Positions 1 to 10,520 are shown, counted from the first letter of the stretch. The stretch is 62,783 nt of DNA from Spiroplasma endosymbiont of Danaus chrysippus (GCF_902809815.1 NZ_CADDIL010000001.1:1-62783); one strand, 5' to 3'. The notes: generated by a model from the sequence alone, not told the origin. A program made the numbers and translations.

Positions 1-1857
1 ACTGGATTTACTCATTATGATACATGACAAAAATTTTTAGAAGCAAGAAAATTTGATATGTTAGCTCAAAAAGATTTTCAAGGAATATTAACATGTAATA
101 AAGAATTAGCAATTAAAAGTAATGGTGATGCTATTGGTAAAGCAAAATTCTTTTGAGATAGTGAATGAAATATAAATAATTTACAAGGTGAATATAATGT
201 TGATATGAGTAGTAATTTTAAATATAAAGACCCAGATACTGGATTAGTTATTGGTTCACCAACTGTTGATTATAAAAAAATATCACAAAAATATATGTCA
301 GCAATATTAAATTTTAATAGTGTAGTATTTAGTTCATTAATTCAAATGCCTTATGATAGTGTACAATGATTACCATTTGCTTTAAGTTCAATTCCATTAG
401 TAGGTAAATTATTAAATGCTTTAACATTAGGTATTCCAGTAGGATTTATTATTACTCAAAATTCTCAACAATATAAAAATATGCCATTTTTTAATGGTTT
501 TATGTCAGCATTTTTTGCTTCAAATTTATCAAGTATTATTGGTAATAATGATACAAATTGATTTATACCTTTAAATGTATTTAGTAATTCAAGTGAGTTT
601 GCATTAGGTAAAATGTTAGGTTCACATGTTAGTACAACTGCTATGACTATGAAATTAAGTGATAGAGTATCAGTTTATCCATGAGACCCTAGTTCTGGTA
701 AGAAATTAACTGTAAAAGAACAAATAAGTACCGTTGATTTATCACAAAAGAAAAATAATAAAGTATATATTTTAGCAGAAGATACTGAGTTTTTAGATAT
801 AGCAAGTCCTTTTACAAATGAAGATAAAGATTGTCAATGAAATCCGACAAGTAATGGAGTTATTGATGGTTCAAATTATGCTTATATTATTGATACAATT
901 GTAACTCAATCATTACATCAAGGTGAAGAAAGACATACATTTTATAGTGATAATCCTTTTACTTATCAAGGTGATTATAATGAAATATCAGTTGCTCAAT
1001 TTCGTTATAATAATATGGGTGCTTTAACTGGTAATGCTTTTAATTGAACAACTTTATATAAATTAAATCATGATGAATATGAAGAAAGTGAAGAAACTAC
1101 TTTTAGTTATCCAACAAAAATATTACCACCAAGTCCTCAAAATATTGCAAAATCAATAATTATTATTCCAGATTTAAAAGTAGAATTAAATTATAAAGAT
1201 ATACCATTAGTCACAACTCCTAATAAATCTATTACTGATAATACTGATGAATGATTTAATAATAATAGTGCAGTTTCTAAAAACATAGATATTGATATTA
1301 AATCAAAACTAGATCCTACATTACTAATTAATACTTTTAATGATTTAAAAAGATTTTATAAATCAGTAACTATTTATTATAATTATAATGTAAACTCTGT
1401 AAGTGATAAACATGGTGGTGGTTATGATACCAAAGAAAGTTTTAATCCAGCAAAAGAATTAAATAGTTCAATTGAGATTAATTTAAATGATTTAATATTT
1501 TCAAAGTCAATACCTAATATTGATAAAAAGAAACATTTTGAAAAAGGTAAAATTGGTAGTCATTCTTCTGGATATGCTTATGCTTATTATCAAGGTAATA
1601 AATCACAATATAATTTAGTAACTTATGAATTCACAGTAATTGCTGGTACTGAAGCAAAAATTAGTAATAATAATCCGATTGGATTTGATATATTAAGTAA
1701 TTCAAACGATAATTTAAATTGAAAAATTAATATATTTGTTACACCTTGTAAAGGTCATGTAGAAACTATTATAGATTTTGGTGAAAATTCTTATGCTAAA
1801 ATATATACAAATCAAGAAGTAGCAAGTATTTATAAAATAATTTTAAATGCAAGATAA
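1..1857 (+). CDS. Prophage structural protein, 5' end outside window
   Basis: The frame is open from base 1 to a TAA at 1855-1857 and gives at least 618 residues with TGA read as Trp. No start is visible, so the gene begins upstream of the window. The product is Asn/Ser/Tyr-rich and looks beta-rich. It has a hydrophobic stretch at residues 121-157 and a second at about 163-182, and is otherwise soluble. A large structural protein with hydrophobic loops recalls tail-knob proteins of short-tailed phages, but I recognise no family and that is only a guess. The phage recombination genes on the other side of the RIP gene support a prophage. The next gene follows in the same direction after 54 bases. 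Confidence 0.6.
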
Positions 1858-1911
1858 AAATAGTATATAATTATAGTAATTTAAAATATTATGATATGGA
1901 GAAGTTTAAAT

Positions 1912-2163
1912 ATGATTGAACTATGATTAGCAGATGTAATAATACTTTCAGTAATGTTTGGATTAGTATTTTTATTATTAATTACATGTAAAGGTCATGA
2001 TTTATGTCATAGACAAAAAAAAATGGGCGTACTTCTTATGTTCATATCTTTAAACTTTTTTGGTTTATTTTGAGCAAATAAAATATTTAAAAAAGAAAAT
2101 CCACATTTTAAATTTTTAGATATTTTCAAAACAAAACCTAAACAAAATAATATTTCTCCATAA
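1912..2163 (+). CDS. Small phage membrane protein, 83 aa
   Basis: ATG at 1912 follows a GGAGA ribosome site at about 1898; the stop is TAA at 2161. The protein has two hydrophobic segments, at residues 4-25 and about 40-55, separated by a short Cys/His/basic loop, then a Lys-rich tail. Its place straight after a large phage structural gene and just before a terminator would suit a holin-like or small virion membrane protein. That is inference from size and position only. Confidence 0.55.
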
Positions 2164-2281
2164 TCTTAAATATTAATGTATTTTCTATTAAATTAAGATA
2201 TAATAATGTGACTTACTTATGTAAGTATATGAAATAAAAAAAGTTCTCAAACTTATATTGTTGTTAGGTTGGCACCTAATT

Positions 2282-2310
2282 AAAAAGTTACCATTTAGGT
2301 AACTTTTTTT
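2282..2310. terminator. Bidirectional intrinsic terminator
   Basis: An 11-bp perfect stem (AAAAAGTTACC, loop ATTTA, GGTAACTTTTT) is followed by T on both strands. It lies between two convergent genes, the phage membrane protein ending at 2163 and the RIP gene ending at 2332, and can end both transcripts. A smaller stem (TTAGGT/ACCTAA, 2265-2280) lies just upstream. Confidence 0.85.
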
Positions 2311-2331
2311 ATTTATATTTTTAAAATTTAA

Positions 2332-4641
2332 TTATAAACTTGTTATATTATTTGTAGAAAAATTAGATTTATTATCAATTGGTAAATGTTGTTCATAGTT
2401 TATATCTTTTGTAAATTCATCAGTTCATTTAGTAATATTTTTTAAATCATTTTTTTCTTTTAAATCTTTTATATTAAATATTTCTCTTTTATTTATATTT
2501 AATTTATAACTTTCACAATCTTGAATATAATCATATAATTTAATTCCCTTGCCAACTCCAATAAATCCAGAACCACTGCCAGAAATACTATAATGTTTAT
2601 AAAATTGATCATATAAAAATTGTAAGTAAAATTCATAATTTTCTTCATATCAAGTTAAACCAAAATATTGTTTTCCTTCAACATATTGGGTTCCAAGATA
2701 ATACTGTGTTGGAAGATTTTGAACATTAAGATTACTATATTTACGTATATAATCTTTATTTGATTCAAAAATCTTATAGTTACCAGCTATATCTTTAAAA
2801 TTTGATTTATTTCAATCAGTTAGTAATTTTCTACCTTCAGTAAATTTTCAACTTCCTCAACTTGTTCTTGTTCAATCAAAATGTTCACCAATAAAATCTA
2901 TTTTTTTATAACATAAAGGATTCAGTTTTTTTAACATAATTGTTTTTCAAAGGTGAACATTTGTGTTTCTATCTCCAAAAAATCAATTATTTTCAATTCA
3001 AAGATTATCATGATTATCTTCATAATAAATTTTTATTTCTTCTTCTAAATTAAAACTTTCAATATTTTTTAATTTTTCAGAACCTCAACCTACTAAATTT
3101 AAGTGATAAATTTCAGATCTGTCATTAGTTACATAAGCACTACCTTTTCCATCTAATTTAATATTAGTTATTGGGAAATTTAAATTATCAAATCGATGAA
3201 CTTCATCTTCAGGGTAAATTAAATATACACCGTTTTCAGTTCCAACATATATAGTACCTTCTTTTAAATTGCTACTTTTATTATTTTCATCTAAAATTTT
3301 TATTGCAGTTATTTTTCCTTGAATTTTATCAATTTGTGGTTTTAAATCACAAAATTTTTCATGTCAAAATTTATTTATTAGTTCTCTTTTTCCTCTACGA
3401 CAATTTACATTTCCTCCATTATTTCTTAATCTAAAATTAATATAGCCAAGTAAAACTTGAACTGACGGTGAATTTAATTCTGTTATAAGATCTAACATTG
3501 TGAAACCATTTCAGTTTGGATTATTAACATTATTAATAGCTTCTATTAGTCTTTGTTGAAGAATATTATTTCTTGATCTTTGACTTCAACTAACTAAAAT
3601 TCTATAAATTTCACTTCTTCGGTTAAACTCTAAATTTTCATTTCTATTAATTAAATGTGTTACAATACGGGCATAAATATCTGGAAATCTTATTGCTTCT
3701 GCACTCATAAAAACAACTTGTCCCAAAGATATGGCTAAATTTCCTAAACTATGCTCTTCAGAAACATTAATATCATTAGTTAATACTATAAAAGAATTAA
3801 CAACACTATTCCAATTAATATTGTTATTTTGAGTTGGTATCATATCTCTATAATCTGGACTAATTCCAGTTAACTGTCTACTTTGCATTCCGTCAATGTT
3901 TAATAAATGTGGAACTGTTCCATCTTGAACAGCTCTGGGTTGCATATTTGGATTAATATTGTCAAAATTAAAATGATAATAAGTAGAAATTTCTCCTATA
4001 TGAGAACCTCTTTCAGTAACTATAAAACCTTGAATATATAAATTATCGGTTCTTAAAACTAATTCAAAATTTCTTTGAAGACTTTGTTCATTTTGTTGTC
4101 ATCTAATTACAACTGGAAGCCGAAAATAACCATAATTTTCAGTATTTAAAGTAAATATTCTATTAATTTCTCCTCAATTTGCATTTTCGGTATTATCAAA
4201 AACAACTCTTAATATATTATTTCTTACTAATGATGCAAGAACTGATTGAAAACTATTTCTATATTGTTGGCGATTATTACTATCAATAGTTAATTGTTCA
4301 GTTAATTGAAAAATTGCTCTTCGATTTGGATTTGGTTGTCTTTTATGTCTGTTTCTACTTTTTTCATGTCTATGTTTATGATTACTTGTTTCTAATTCTG
4401 TTTGATAAAAAGGGTTTATATTTTGATTTGTTGGACTTAAATTATATGGTTGATAATTACTAGTTGAATTTGTAAAACTTATTTCTTGATTTATTAAATC
4501 TAAACTGGTATTGTTGCTAGCTCAATCTTTAATCTTTTTATTATTAATTGACATAGCATTAATACCTTTAGTTTCATCATTAAATAATGGTGCACTTAAT
4601 AATCATAATTTAAATCAATAACTTGGACTAAAATATTTCAT
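2332..4641 (-). CDS. Ribosome-inactivating protein with AB-toxin layout (RIP1)
   Basis: Reading TGA as Trp gives one intact frame of 769 aa with no other stop. Residues about 105-370 match the ricin/Shiga N-glycosidase fold by motif: Y202 in LYIQGF, Y221/Y222 in a TYYHF segment, catalytic E315 and R318 in SAEAIRFPDI, and W352. Such enzymes remove an adenine from the sarcin-ricin loop of 28S rRNA. The N-terminus has a weak signal-peptide-like segment (about residues 9-20), and an R-H-K-R site at 98-101 ends a basic stretch. C414 and C431 bracket 16 residues that start with RRGKR (415-419), like the protease-nicked disulfide loop of AB toxins. The C-terminal 340 aa include a GTIYVGTENGVY propeller-type repeat also seen in the plasmid adhesins at 42 and 58 kb. 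Spiroplasma RIPs that protect insects from parasites are known; secretion and cleavage here are inference. Confidence 0.88.
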
Positions 4642-4679
4642 AAATATTTCCTTTCATTAATAAATATGTGTTAAAAACA

Positions 4680-4731
4680 AAAAAGAAGAAAACTACTCTA
4701 ATTTCAACGAATTAAAAAGGCTCTTCTTTTT
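4680..4731 (-). promoter_or_regulatory. Hairpin leader upstream of RIP1
   Basis: On the coding strand a 10-bp stem (AAAAAGAAGA with TCTTCTTTTT, loop about 32 nt) ends in a T-run about 40 bases before the RIP1 start. It is followed by ATGAAAGGAAATATTTATG, which holds the ribosome site. A terminator-like stem between promoter and start recurs at other cargo genes in this window. It could end upstream phage transcription or act as an attenuator. Confidence 0.5.
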
Positions 4732-4838
4732 ATCTTACTTTTCTATTTAGATAAAAATAATTTCATTTAGTTTTTAACAATTTAATTATACATATAAAAA
4801 TTTTAAAATGTGAAAATATATTTTTTTATTTAATTTAA

Positions 4839-5015
4839 TTATTTTTTAATTTCTTTTACTTTATTTTTAAATTGTTTTTTATGAAAATAACACATATTAA
4901 AAAATTGAATTACACTATCTTCAATATTTAAAGTTTTTAAAGTAACTAATACTTTAGTATTACAATCTTTAACAATACATTTTAATAATACTTTTTCTTG
5001 CTTTTCTTTTTGCAT
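4839..5015 (-). CDS. Small Cys-containing phage protein, 58 aa
   Basis: ATG at 5013-5015 has a GGAG ribosome site that overlaps the end of the upstream resolvase gene (stop 5019), so the two are probably translationally coupled. The product is very basic. A C-x4-C pair near the N-terminus and a C-x2-H in the second half could form a zinc site. It is the last gene of the leftward prophage operon. The family was not recognised. Confidence 0.6.
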   Translation of the reverse strand: MQKEKQEKVLLKCIVKDCNTKVLVTLKTLNIEDSVIQFFNMCYFHKKQFKNKVKEIKK

Positions 5016-5018
5016 TAT

Positions 5019-5666
5019 TTACTCCTTATTTAAATAATATCAACCAATTAATAAACTATCTGCTTCATCATGATTTGATATTGTTATATTTCAATTATTT
5101 TGTTTAATTAAAAAATTACATAGTAATATTGATAGTTCTTTACTTCATTTAACAGTAATATAAGTCATATCAGTTTTTAATTCAATTTTAAGTAATTTTA
5201 TTAAATCATCTTTATATTCTTTTAAATATCAATTTTGTCATTGTTTTGGTAATACTCCATGTTTTTCTGGATTATAATATTGATATAATAAACTAAAAAT
5301 ATGGCCTCTTAATGCTTGCATTTTTTCTGAACTACGAGCATTTAAATTATTATTAAATCCACGTTCTATAATTACATCAAAATCTTCTAATCAATATCTA
5401 TATTTAGAGCATTTATAATGAAAATCATCTTCACTTGCTTTTAAAGTTAATGGTTCTATAACTTTCTCTATAAAATCATAATGTTGATATTTATTAAAAT
5501 CATAACTAATAATTAAAACTGGAATAGCAATATTTGGTAAACATTCTTTATCAATTAAAACATTACATTCTTCATTTCAAGATTTATTATGTTTACAGCA
5601 AGGTTTTCATAAAGTAAATCCAGTATTTTTTATACTTGGGTCAATTGAAAGTAAATAATTATTCAT
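5019..5666 (-). CDS. RuvC-like Holliday junction resolvase, phage type
   Basis: The 215-aa product opens with LLSIDPSIKNTGF, the first strand of the RuvC/RNase H fold with the catalytic Asp at D9. It has VIIERG in the middle (second acidic residue) and HDEADSLLIGWYY near the C-terminus (last acidic cluster). Proteins of this type cut four-way DNA junctions in phage replication and packaging. The ATG (5664-5666) overlaps the ERF stop in an ATGAATAA junction, so the two belong to one operon. No frameshift is visible and TGA codes for Trp several times. Confidence 0.75.
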
Positions 5667-5781
5667 AATTTATATACTCATTTTTATTATTATTTTTTAA
5701 ATTTTTAAATCTTTCACGAATTTCTTTAAATTTATCAAATAATACTTTTAAATAATTTTCACCCATTAATATTAAAAAATC

Positions 5782-7156
5782 GGGAATGTTTAGTAATCTG
5801 TGTGACTTACAAAAATAACTATGTTTAATTAATTCTAGTAAATATAATTTATATATCTAGAAAGAGTGAGTTACAGATGGCTAAAAAAGATAATCTTAAT
5901 AACAATGATCCAATATCAAAAGCAGTAGATTTATTATTAGAAAATACTGAGGATTTAACAACACTTTTTAAAGAGGGAGGCTTATATAAAGAATTAACTA
6001 AACGATTGGTAGAAAAAATGTTGAATTCTGAGATGCAAAATTATTTAGGACACGAAAGAAATCAACGCAGTAATAATGACAATGTTCGTAATGGTACAAC
6101 ATCAAAAAAATTAATAACTCAACAAGGTAAAATTGAAATTGATGTACCAAGAGATCGTAATAGTAATTTTGAACCAGTAATAATCACAAAAAGACAGAGA
6201 AGATTTGATGGTTTTGATCAACAAGTTCTTTCACTATATGCAAAAGGTATGACTTTATCAGATATTAGAATGCAGTTGCAAGAGTTATATGATGGCGCAG
6301 ATATTAGCGAAAGCGTAATTAGTCAAATTACTGATGATGTCATTGATGATGTCAAAGCATGGCAAAATCGTCCATTAGATAGTGTTTATCCAATCATTTA
6401 TTTTGATTGTATCGTAGTTAAAGTACGTCAGGATAAACGTATTATTAACAAATCAGTTTATATAGCTTTAGGAGTTGATTTAGAAGGTAAAAAAGATGTT
6501 TTAGGTTTATGAATTAGTGAAAATGAAGGTGCTAAATTCTGATTAAATAATTTTACAGAAATGAAAAATCGAGGCTTAAATGATATTCTTATTGCTTGTA
6601 GTGATAATTTAACAGGCATGTCAGAGGCAATACAATCAGTTTATCCTAAAACTGAACATCAATTATGCATAGTTCATCAAATTAGAAATAGCTTAAAATA
6701 TGTTTCATACAAACATCGAAAGTCTCTAGTTATCGATTTAAAGCCAATTTATACAGCATGTAGTGAAGAACAAGCAATGCAAGCTTTAGAATCATTTGAA
6801 AGTAAATGAAATAAACAATATCCACAAATTGCTAAATCTTGATATAAAAATTGAGAAAATTTAATGGTTTTTATTAGTTATCCAGCAGAAATTAAAAGGG
6901 TAATTTATACTACAAATGCTATTGAATCTGTTAATAGCCAATTACGAAAAGTTATTAGAAATAAAAAAGTTTTTCCTAATGATATGGCAGTTTTTAAAAT
7001 TTTTTACTTAGCAATTGAAAATATCACAAAAAAATGAATATTGCCTATTCAAAATTGAAATACAGCAATTGCTCATTTTATGATAAAATTTGAAGACAGA
7101 ATTAATCTGAACTAGTACTTTGTAAAACAAAGAAACACAGATTACTAAAAAGCCTC
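5782..7156 (+). mobile_element. IS256-family insertion sequence, copy 1 (complete, 1375 bp)
   Basis: The ends are GGGAATGTTTAGTAATCTG and, inverted, GAGGCTTTTTAGTAATCTG, sharing the core TTTAGTAATCTGTGT. The element is flanked by exact 8-bp direct repeats AAAAAATC (5774-5781 and 7157-7164), the target duplication expected for this family. It holds one intact transposase gene. Further copies lie at 32.2 kb and 37.3-41.4 kb. Confidence 0.93.
5877..7115 (+). CDS. IS256-family (mutator-type) transposase
   Basis: 412 aa when TGA is read as Trp; read with the standard code it breaks into pieces. The mutator-type DDE catalytic residues are visible: D177 in IYFDCIVV, D243 in CSDNLTGM and E350 in TTNAIESVN, with the conserved C/H stretch [13 protein letters not shown] between the last two. 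The start is ATG at 5877 after GAAAGAG. This and the copy at 37350-38588 are the only full-length open copies in the window. Confidence 0.95.
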
Positions 7157-7778
7157 AAAAAATCTTTATTATTATTTGGATTTAATCTTTCCATATCTTC
7201 TCTTATACATTCATCAAATAAAACTGTATTTGTAATCATATATTTTTCAAAATAATCTAATTGTTTTTCACTTGGTTCTCATTTTTCATTTTGTATTTTT
7301 ACATTATTAATATAATTATTTTGTTGTTTATTATTTTGTATTAAATTAACATTATCATTATCTGGGTCAAGTTCATCTTCACTTAATAATAATAAATTCA
7401 TTAAAAAATATCTATAAGCATAAGTTTCTGCACTACCTTTTGCTTTTGCTATATCTGTATTTTTAGCACAAGCCAGTATATCAAAATATTTTATTTCTTT
7501 ATCATTATCTAAATCAATAATTGTATATCTTTTAAAATAAGTTATTTCTACTTCTTTAGTATCTAAATAATTTATTTTTCTATCAGTTGTTAATATATCT
7601 TCATGTGTAATAACAATATTTAATTCTTTACATAATAATTTAAATTTATTAAAAATATCACTTAATAATCAATATTTATAATTTCCAAATTTATTAAAAC
7701 CATTTTTAGGTGTACTACCAATTTCTAATTGTAATTTAAGTATTTTTTTATATAAATTATTCATTATAATCACTCTTT

Positions 7779-7949
7779 CTATTTATTTATTGCTTTTTTA
7801 ATTAAACTTCTTATAAATCCATTAATTTTCATATTTTTTTCTTCACAAATTTCTTTTAATTTTTCATAATCTTTTTCAGTAAATCTTAAATGAATAATAA
7901 TTTGTTTAATCATTAAATCTTCTGGTTTCTTTTTAGGTGCTGCTACCAT
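7779..7949 (-). CDS. Small ribbon-helix-helix-like phage protein, 56 aa
   Basis: ATG at 7947-7949 lies after AAAGGAG. The sequence is a short Lys-rich N-terminus, then a strand (IIIHLRFTEKDYEKLK) and two helices, the pattern of MetJ/Arc-type DNA-binding proteins. It lies just upstream of the ERF gene in the same operon and may be a phage regulator. The family call rests on pattern only. Confidence 0.5.
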   Translation of the reverse strand: MVAAPKKKPEDLMIKQIIIHLRFTEKDYEKLKEICEEKNMKINGFIRSLIKKAINK

Positions 7950-7964
7950 ATTTATTCATCTCCT

Positions 7965-8170
7965 TTAACCTTTAAAAATTCTTTTATAATCAATAATTAC
8001 TTGTTCTAATTGATTTACATTTTTATAATTAAATAATCACAACTAATTTTTAAATCACCATCATTATCAATTTCAATTTCTAAATCTTCATATTTACTAT
8101 TAAATTCTTCTTGTAATTCTTCAAATTTTTCTATTAATTTCATTGCATTTTGTAATTCTAATTGATTCAT
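7965..8170 (-). pseudogene. Small acidic phage protein, probable frameshift
   Basis: From the ATG at 8168-8170 the frame reads 51 aa of acidic, helical protein and stops at 8015. In another frame the sequence carries on as KNVNQLEQVIIDYKRIFKG and ends at 7965, exactly abutting the ribosome site of the next gene. That spacing matches the rest of the operon. It suggests one gene with an indel near 8020. Function unknown. Confidence 0.45.
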
Positions 8171-8172
8171 TT

Positions 8173-8355
8173 TTACACTCCTTTAAAATTTTCTAATTGT
8201 AATTCATTAATATAATATTCATATAAGTAATCTCAATTATTTGATGTTAAATACATATCTTCTTCAATCATGTCATTAATACATTTATTACAATAATAAC
8301 TATTATCTAATTCACTAATTCAAATATATTTTTCATTATGAATATTACATTTCAT
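8173..8355 (-). CDS. Small putative zinc-binding phage protein, 60 aa
   Basis: Begins MKCNIH and carries CNKC at about residue 25, so C-x2-H plus C-x2-C could form a zinc knuckle. The remainder is acidic and aromatic. Its start overlaps the 3' end of the upstream small gene and its stop is three bases before the next, typical of a compact phage early operon. A plasmid protein at 54397-54549 has a similar MKCNYC start. Confidence 0.55.
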
Positions 8356-8467
8356 TTTTTTCACCTATTAATTTATAAAAACATTTATTACAAGTTCTGT
8401 TTCCATATGATGAATTTTTATGACAAATATCACATGAACCTTTAATTCTATATTCTCTACATTCCAT
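8345..8467 (-). CDS. Very small Cys-rich phage protein, 40 aa
   Basis: The ATG at 8465-8467 follows GGGATTAATAATT. It contains CDICHK and CNKCF, a minimal zinc-ribbon pattern. It overlaps the next gene by 11 bases. Too small for a family call. Confidence 0.45.
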   Translation of the reverse strand: MECREYRIKGSCDICHKNSSYGNRTCNKCFYKLIGEKNEM

Positions 8468-8472
8468 AATTA

Positions 8473-8589
8473 TTAATCCCTTTCTATAATTTTTAATATT
8501 TCTTGTATTTCAATATATTTTTTATTTTTAAGTAATTTTTCATTACATAAATTTTTAATTAATTCTATTTTTTCAACATTAAGTAACAT
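8473..8589 (-). CDS. Very small helical phage protein, 38 aa
   Basis: A short Leu/Ile/Lys-rich frame, with ATG at 8587-8589 and TAA at 8473. Its end supplies the AAAGGGA ribosome site of the next gene. It is kept as a gene because it fills its slot exactly in the operon. No function seen. Confidence 0.4.
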   Translation of the reverse strand: MLLNVEKIELIKNLCNEKLLKNKKYIEIQEILKIIERD

Positions 8590-8602
8590 AATTTATTCTT
8601 TT

Positions 8603-9091
8603 TTAATAATTTAAATAAAATATTTTTTCATTATGAGTTTCTATATTTTTCATTGGTGTAACAATATAATTAATTGCTAAATCATTATGTTTATATGGAT
8701 TATTGATTTTAAAACTTTTCATATCTTGTTCTCATGTAATGTTATATTTAAAACATTCTTGATTTTTATCATTTTTAAAAATATAATAACCATTATATTG
8801 TTTATAAAATTCACAAGATATTAATTCATTTTCATTTCTAGTAATATTTGGAATATTTTTAATATATTTTAAAATATCACTACCTTTAACACTTTCAATA
8901 TCTTTTGTTATTGATTTTTTACCTAATTTATAATTAAAATCTTCAATTATTTTTAATGCTATTTTTTTATTTTTTTCATCAATAATAGTATCTTTAATAG
9001 GAAATCATGTTTCATATTCACCAATTTCTAATAACATACCTTTAGTTGTTTCTTTAATTTTATTTTTAATATCTAAATTAACATTAATCAT
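8603..9091 (-). CDS. First gene of the prophage early operon, unknown, 162 aa
   Basis: ATG at 9089-9091 and TAA at 8603. The protein is Lys/Ile/Asn-rich with no membrane segment or recognisable motif; the N-terminus (INVNLDIKNKIKETTKGMLL) looks like a strand-helix. It sits directly behind the structured, G-rich leader at 9.1-9.26 kb, so it is probably the promoter-proximal gene of the leftward operon that ends at 4839. It may be a phage replication accessory protein, by position only. Confidence 0.55.
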
Positions 9092-9455
9092 TACGTATCC
9101 TTTCTATGTATAAGCCTTATCACCTACAGTGATAAAAGGCTTATATACTACTAACTAAATACTTACCTACTACTTACTATACGTATAGGCTTATTGCTAC
9201 TATAGGTAGCAAAAGCCTTGGGGGTAGGAGGTCTGGAGGGAGGGGGAGAAAAAAATCTTAAATTTTTAAAGACCAGCAGAAAAATTACTATTTGCAAATT
9301 CCTATACAATAGCTTTTATAATTTTTATTAAATTTGGAATAATTAATTACTTTAATAAAGTATAGGTTTAATAAAATAATTAATTATAATTGTTTAACAA
9401 TTAAAAATGAGAGTATTATCTCTCATTTAAGTTCTTATTAAATCTAACCATTAAC
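9092..9455. other. Structured, G-rich intergenic region ahead of the prophage operon
   Basis: Two hairpins lie here: 9110-9144 (ATAAGCC...GGCTTAT with an inner TTATCAC/GTGATAA stem) and 9187-9218 (AGGCTT...AAGCCT with an inner GCTAC/GGTAGC stem). They are followed by a purine block at 9220-9258 with runs GGGGG, GGG and GGGGG on the plus strand, which is striking in DNA this AT-rich. A perfect ATGAGAG/CTCTCAT hairpin lies at 9408-9425. The region probably contains the operon promoter. I cannot assign a specific role. Confidence 0.5.
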
Positions 9456-10382
9456 TTGATACGCCCAATTATTGATGATAGCAAAAACCAATATTCAATT
9501 AGATATCTTTGCCAACATCTTCAACTAAACCGATCAACATATTATTTTGTAAAAAACAAACAAAACCCTATTAAAAAAGAAAAAAATCAAATTAGTAATT
9601 GTACACATAAATATCAAGAATTATGCCAACTTTTACTTGAATTTCATTTTACAAGAAAAGGACAAATTTATGGCTATTTACGAATTTTTTCAGCATTTAA
9701 AGAATGATTAAAACAATACAAACATATTATTTTAAATCTAGAATTATCAACAAAACAAATGCGAAAAATTATGAAAGATCACAATCTTCAAGGATTAAAA
9801 CAAACTAAAAATAACTATCCTAAAAACAAAAAAAATCCAAATAAGTGAATACCTACAATGGATAAAGTAAACAAAGATTATAAAAGTACAACCTCTTCAA
9901 ATCAAATTTGATCAATGGACACTAAACAAATAAATACTAAAGAAGGTTGATTATATCTTTTTGTAATTATTGATTTTTATTCAAATAATATTGTAAGCTA
10001 TAATACATGTTCAAACAAATCCTATCAAGATTTAATCCTTCCTGCACTTGAAAAAATAAATCAACAATTCTCTTGAAACCAAGTAAAAAACGTTATTTTA
10101 CACTCAGATAACGCCAACGAATTTTATTGTCAAGACATCACAAATTGAGCTGCTGATAAGCAAATAATTTTAAGCAAAAAACAACCTTATGATATTGGTG
10201 GCAATGTAATATCTGAAAACTGATTTTCTCATTTATCTCAAGAATGACTACCTAAAGGTTCAAATCAATATTTTTCTCTCAATGAAGCTATAAATGATGT
10301 AAACCAATATATTATGTTTTATAATTACGAAAGAATACATTCTAAATTTCTAAAACCACCAATTTCACAAATAAAAATTTAA
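9456..10382 (+). CDS. IS3-family transposase, OrfB part
   Basis: 308 aa from a TTG at 9456, reading TGA as Trp, with the rve integrase DDE triad: WSMDTKQ, HSDNANEFY and the Glu of SENWFSHL. A helix-turn-helix-like segment (YLCQHLQLNRSTYY) lies near the N-terminus, as in other OrfB proteins. No OrfA frame is visible upstream, so the element is truncated at its left side or the product is normally made by frameshifting from a lost OrfA. The sequence after the stop (about 10385-10406) looks like an IS3 terminal repeat. Confidence 0.82.
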
Positions 10383-10520
10383 AACTGTCTATCCAAAAGT
10401 GGTCCAGTATTTAGGGCTAACCACCAAAATAATTAAACTTATATTAAGTTTATAAATAATTATACTATGAGAAATTAAAAAGATTAGAAATTTTATAGTT
10501 AAATTTTTGTTTTTTTTATT

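Larger units (their letters stand above)
5659..7764 (-). pseudogene. erf: ERF-family ssDNA-annealing protein, interrupted by IS256 element
   Basis: The gene starts at 7764 (ATG, upstream GAAAGAG) and runs to 7157, where an IS element sits. Removing 5782-7156 and one copy of the 8-bp repeat restores an uninterrupted frame to a TAA at 5659-5661. The N-terminal part carries the ERF hallmark AKAKGSAETYAYRYFL at about residue 120; the tail is charged. ERF proteins are phage recombinases that anneal single strands. The IS removes about 38 C-terminal residues, after the conserved core, so some activity might remain. The gene heads a cluster with a resolvase, typical of phage recombination modules. 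Confidence 0.82.

Noticed and set aside
1..1857. Assignment of the first protein as a tail-knob or other named virion protein
   Set aside because: Hydrophobic loops and size are suggestive, but I recognise no motif; only a general structural role is supported by position.
3586..3945. A separate 119-aa gene on the minus strand
   Set aside because: Its ends are TGA codons or internal Met. With TGA as Trp it is the middle of RIP1, including the active site.
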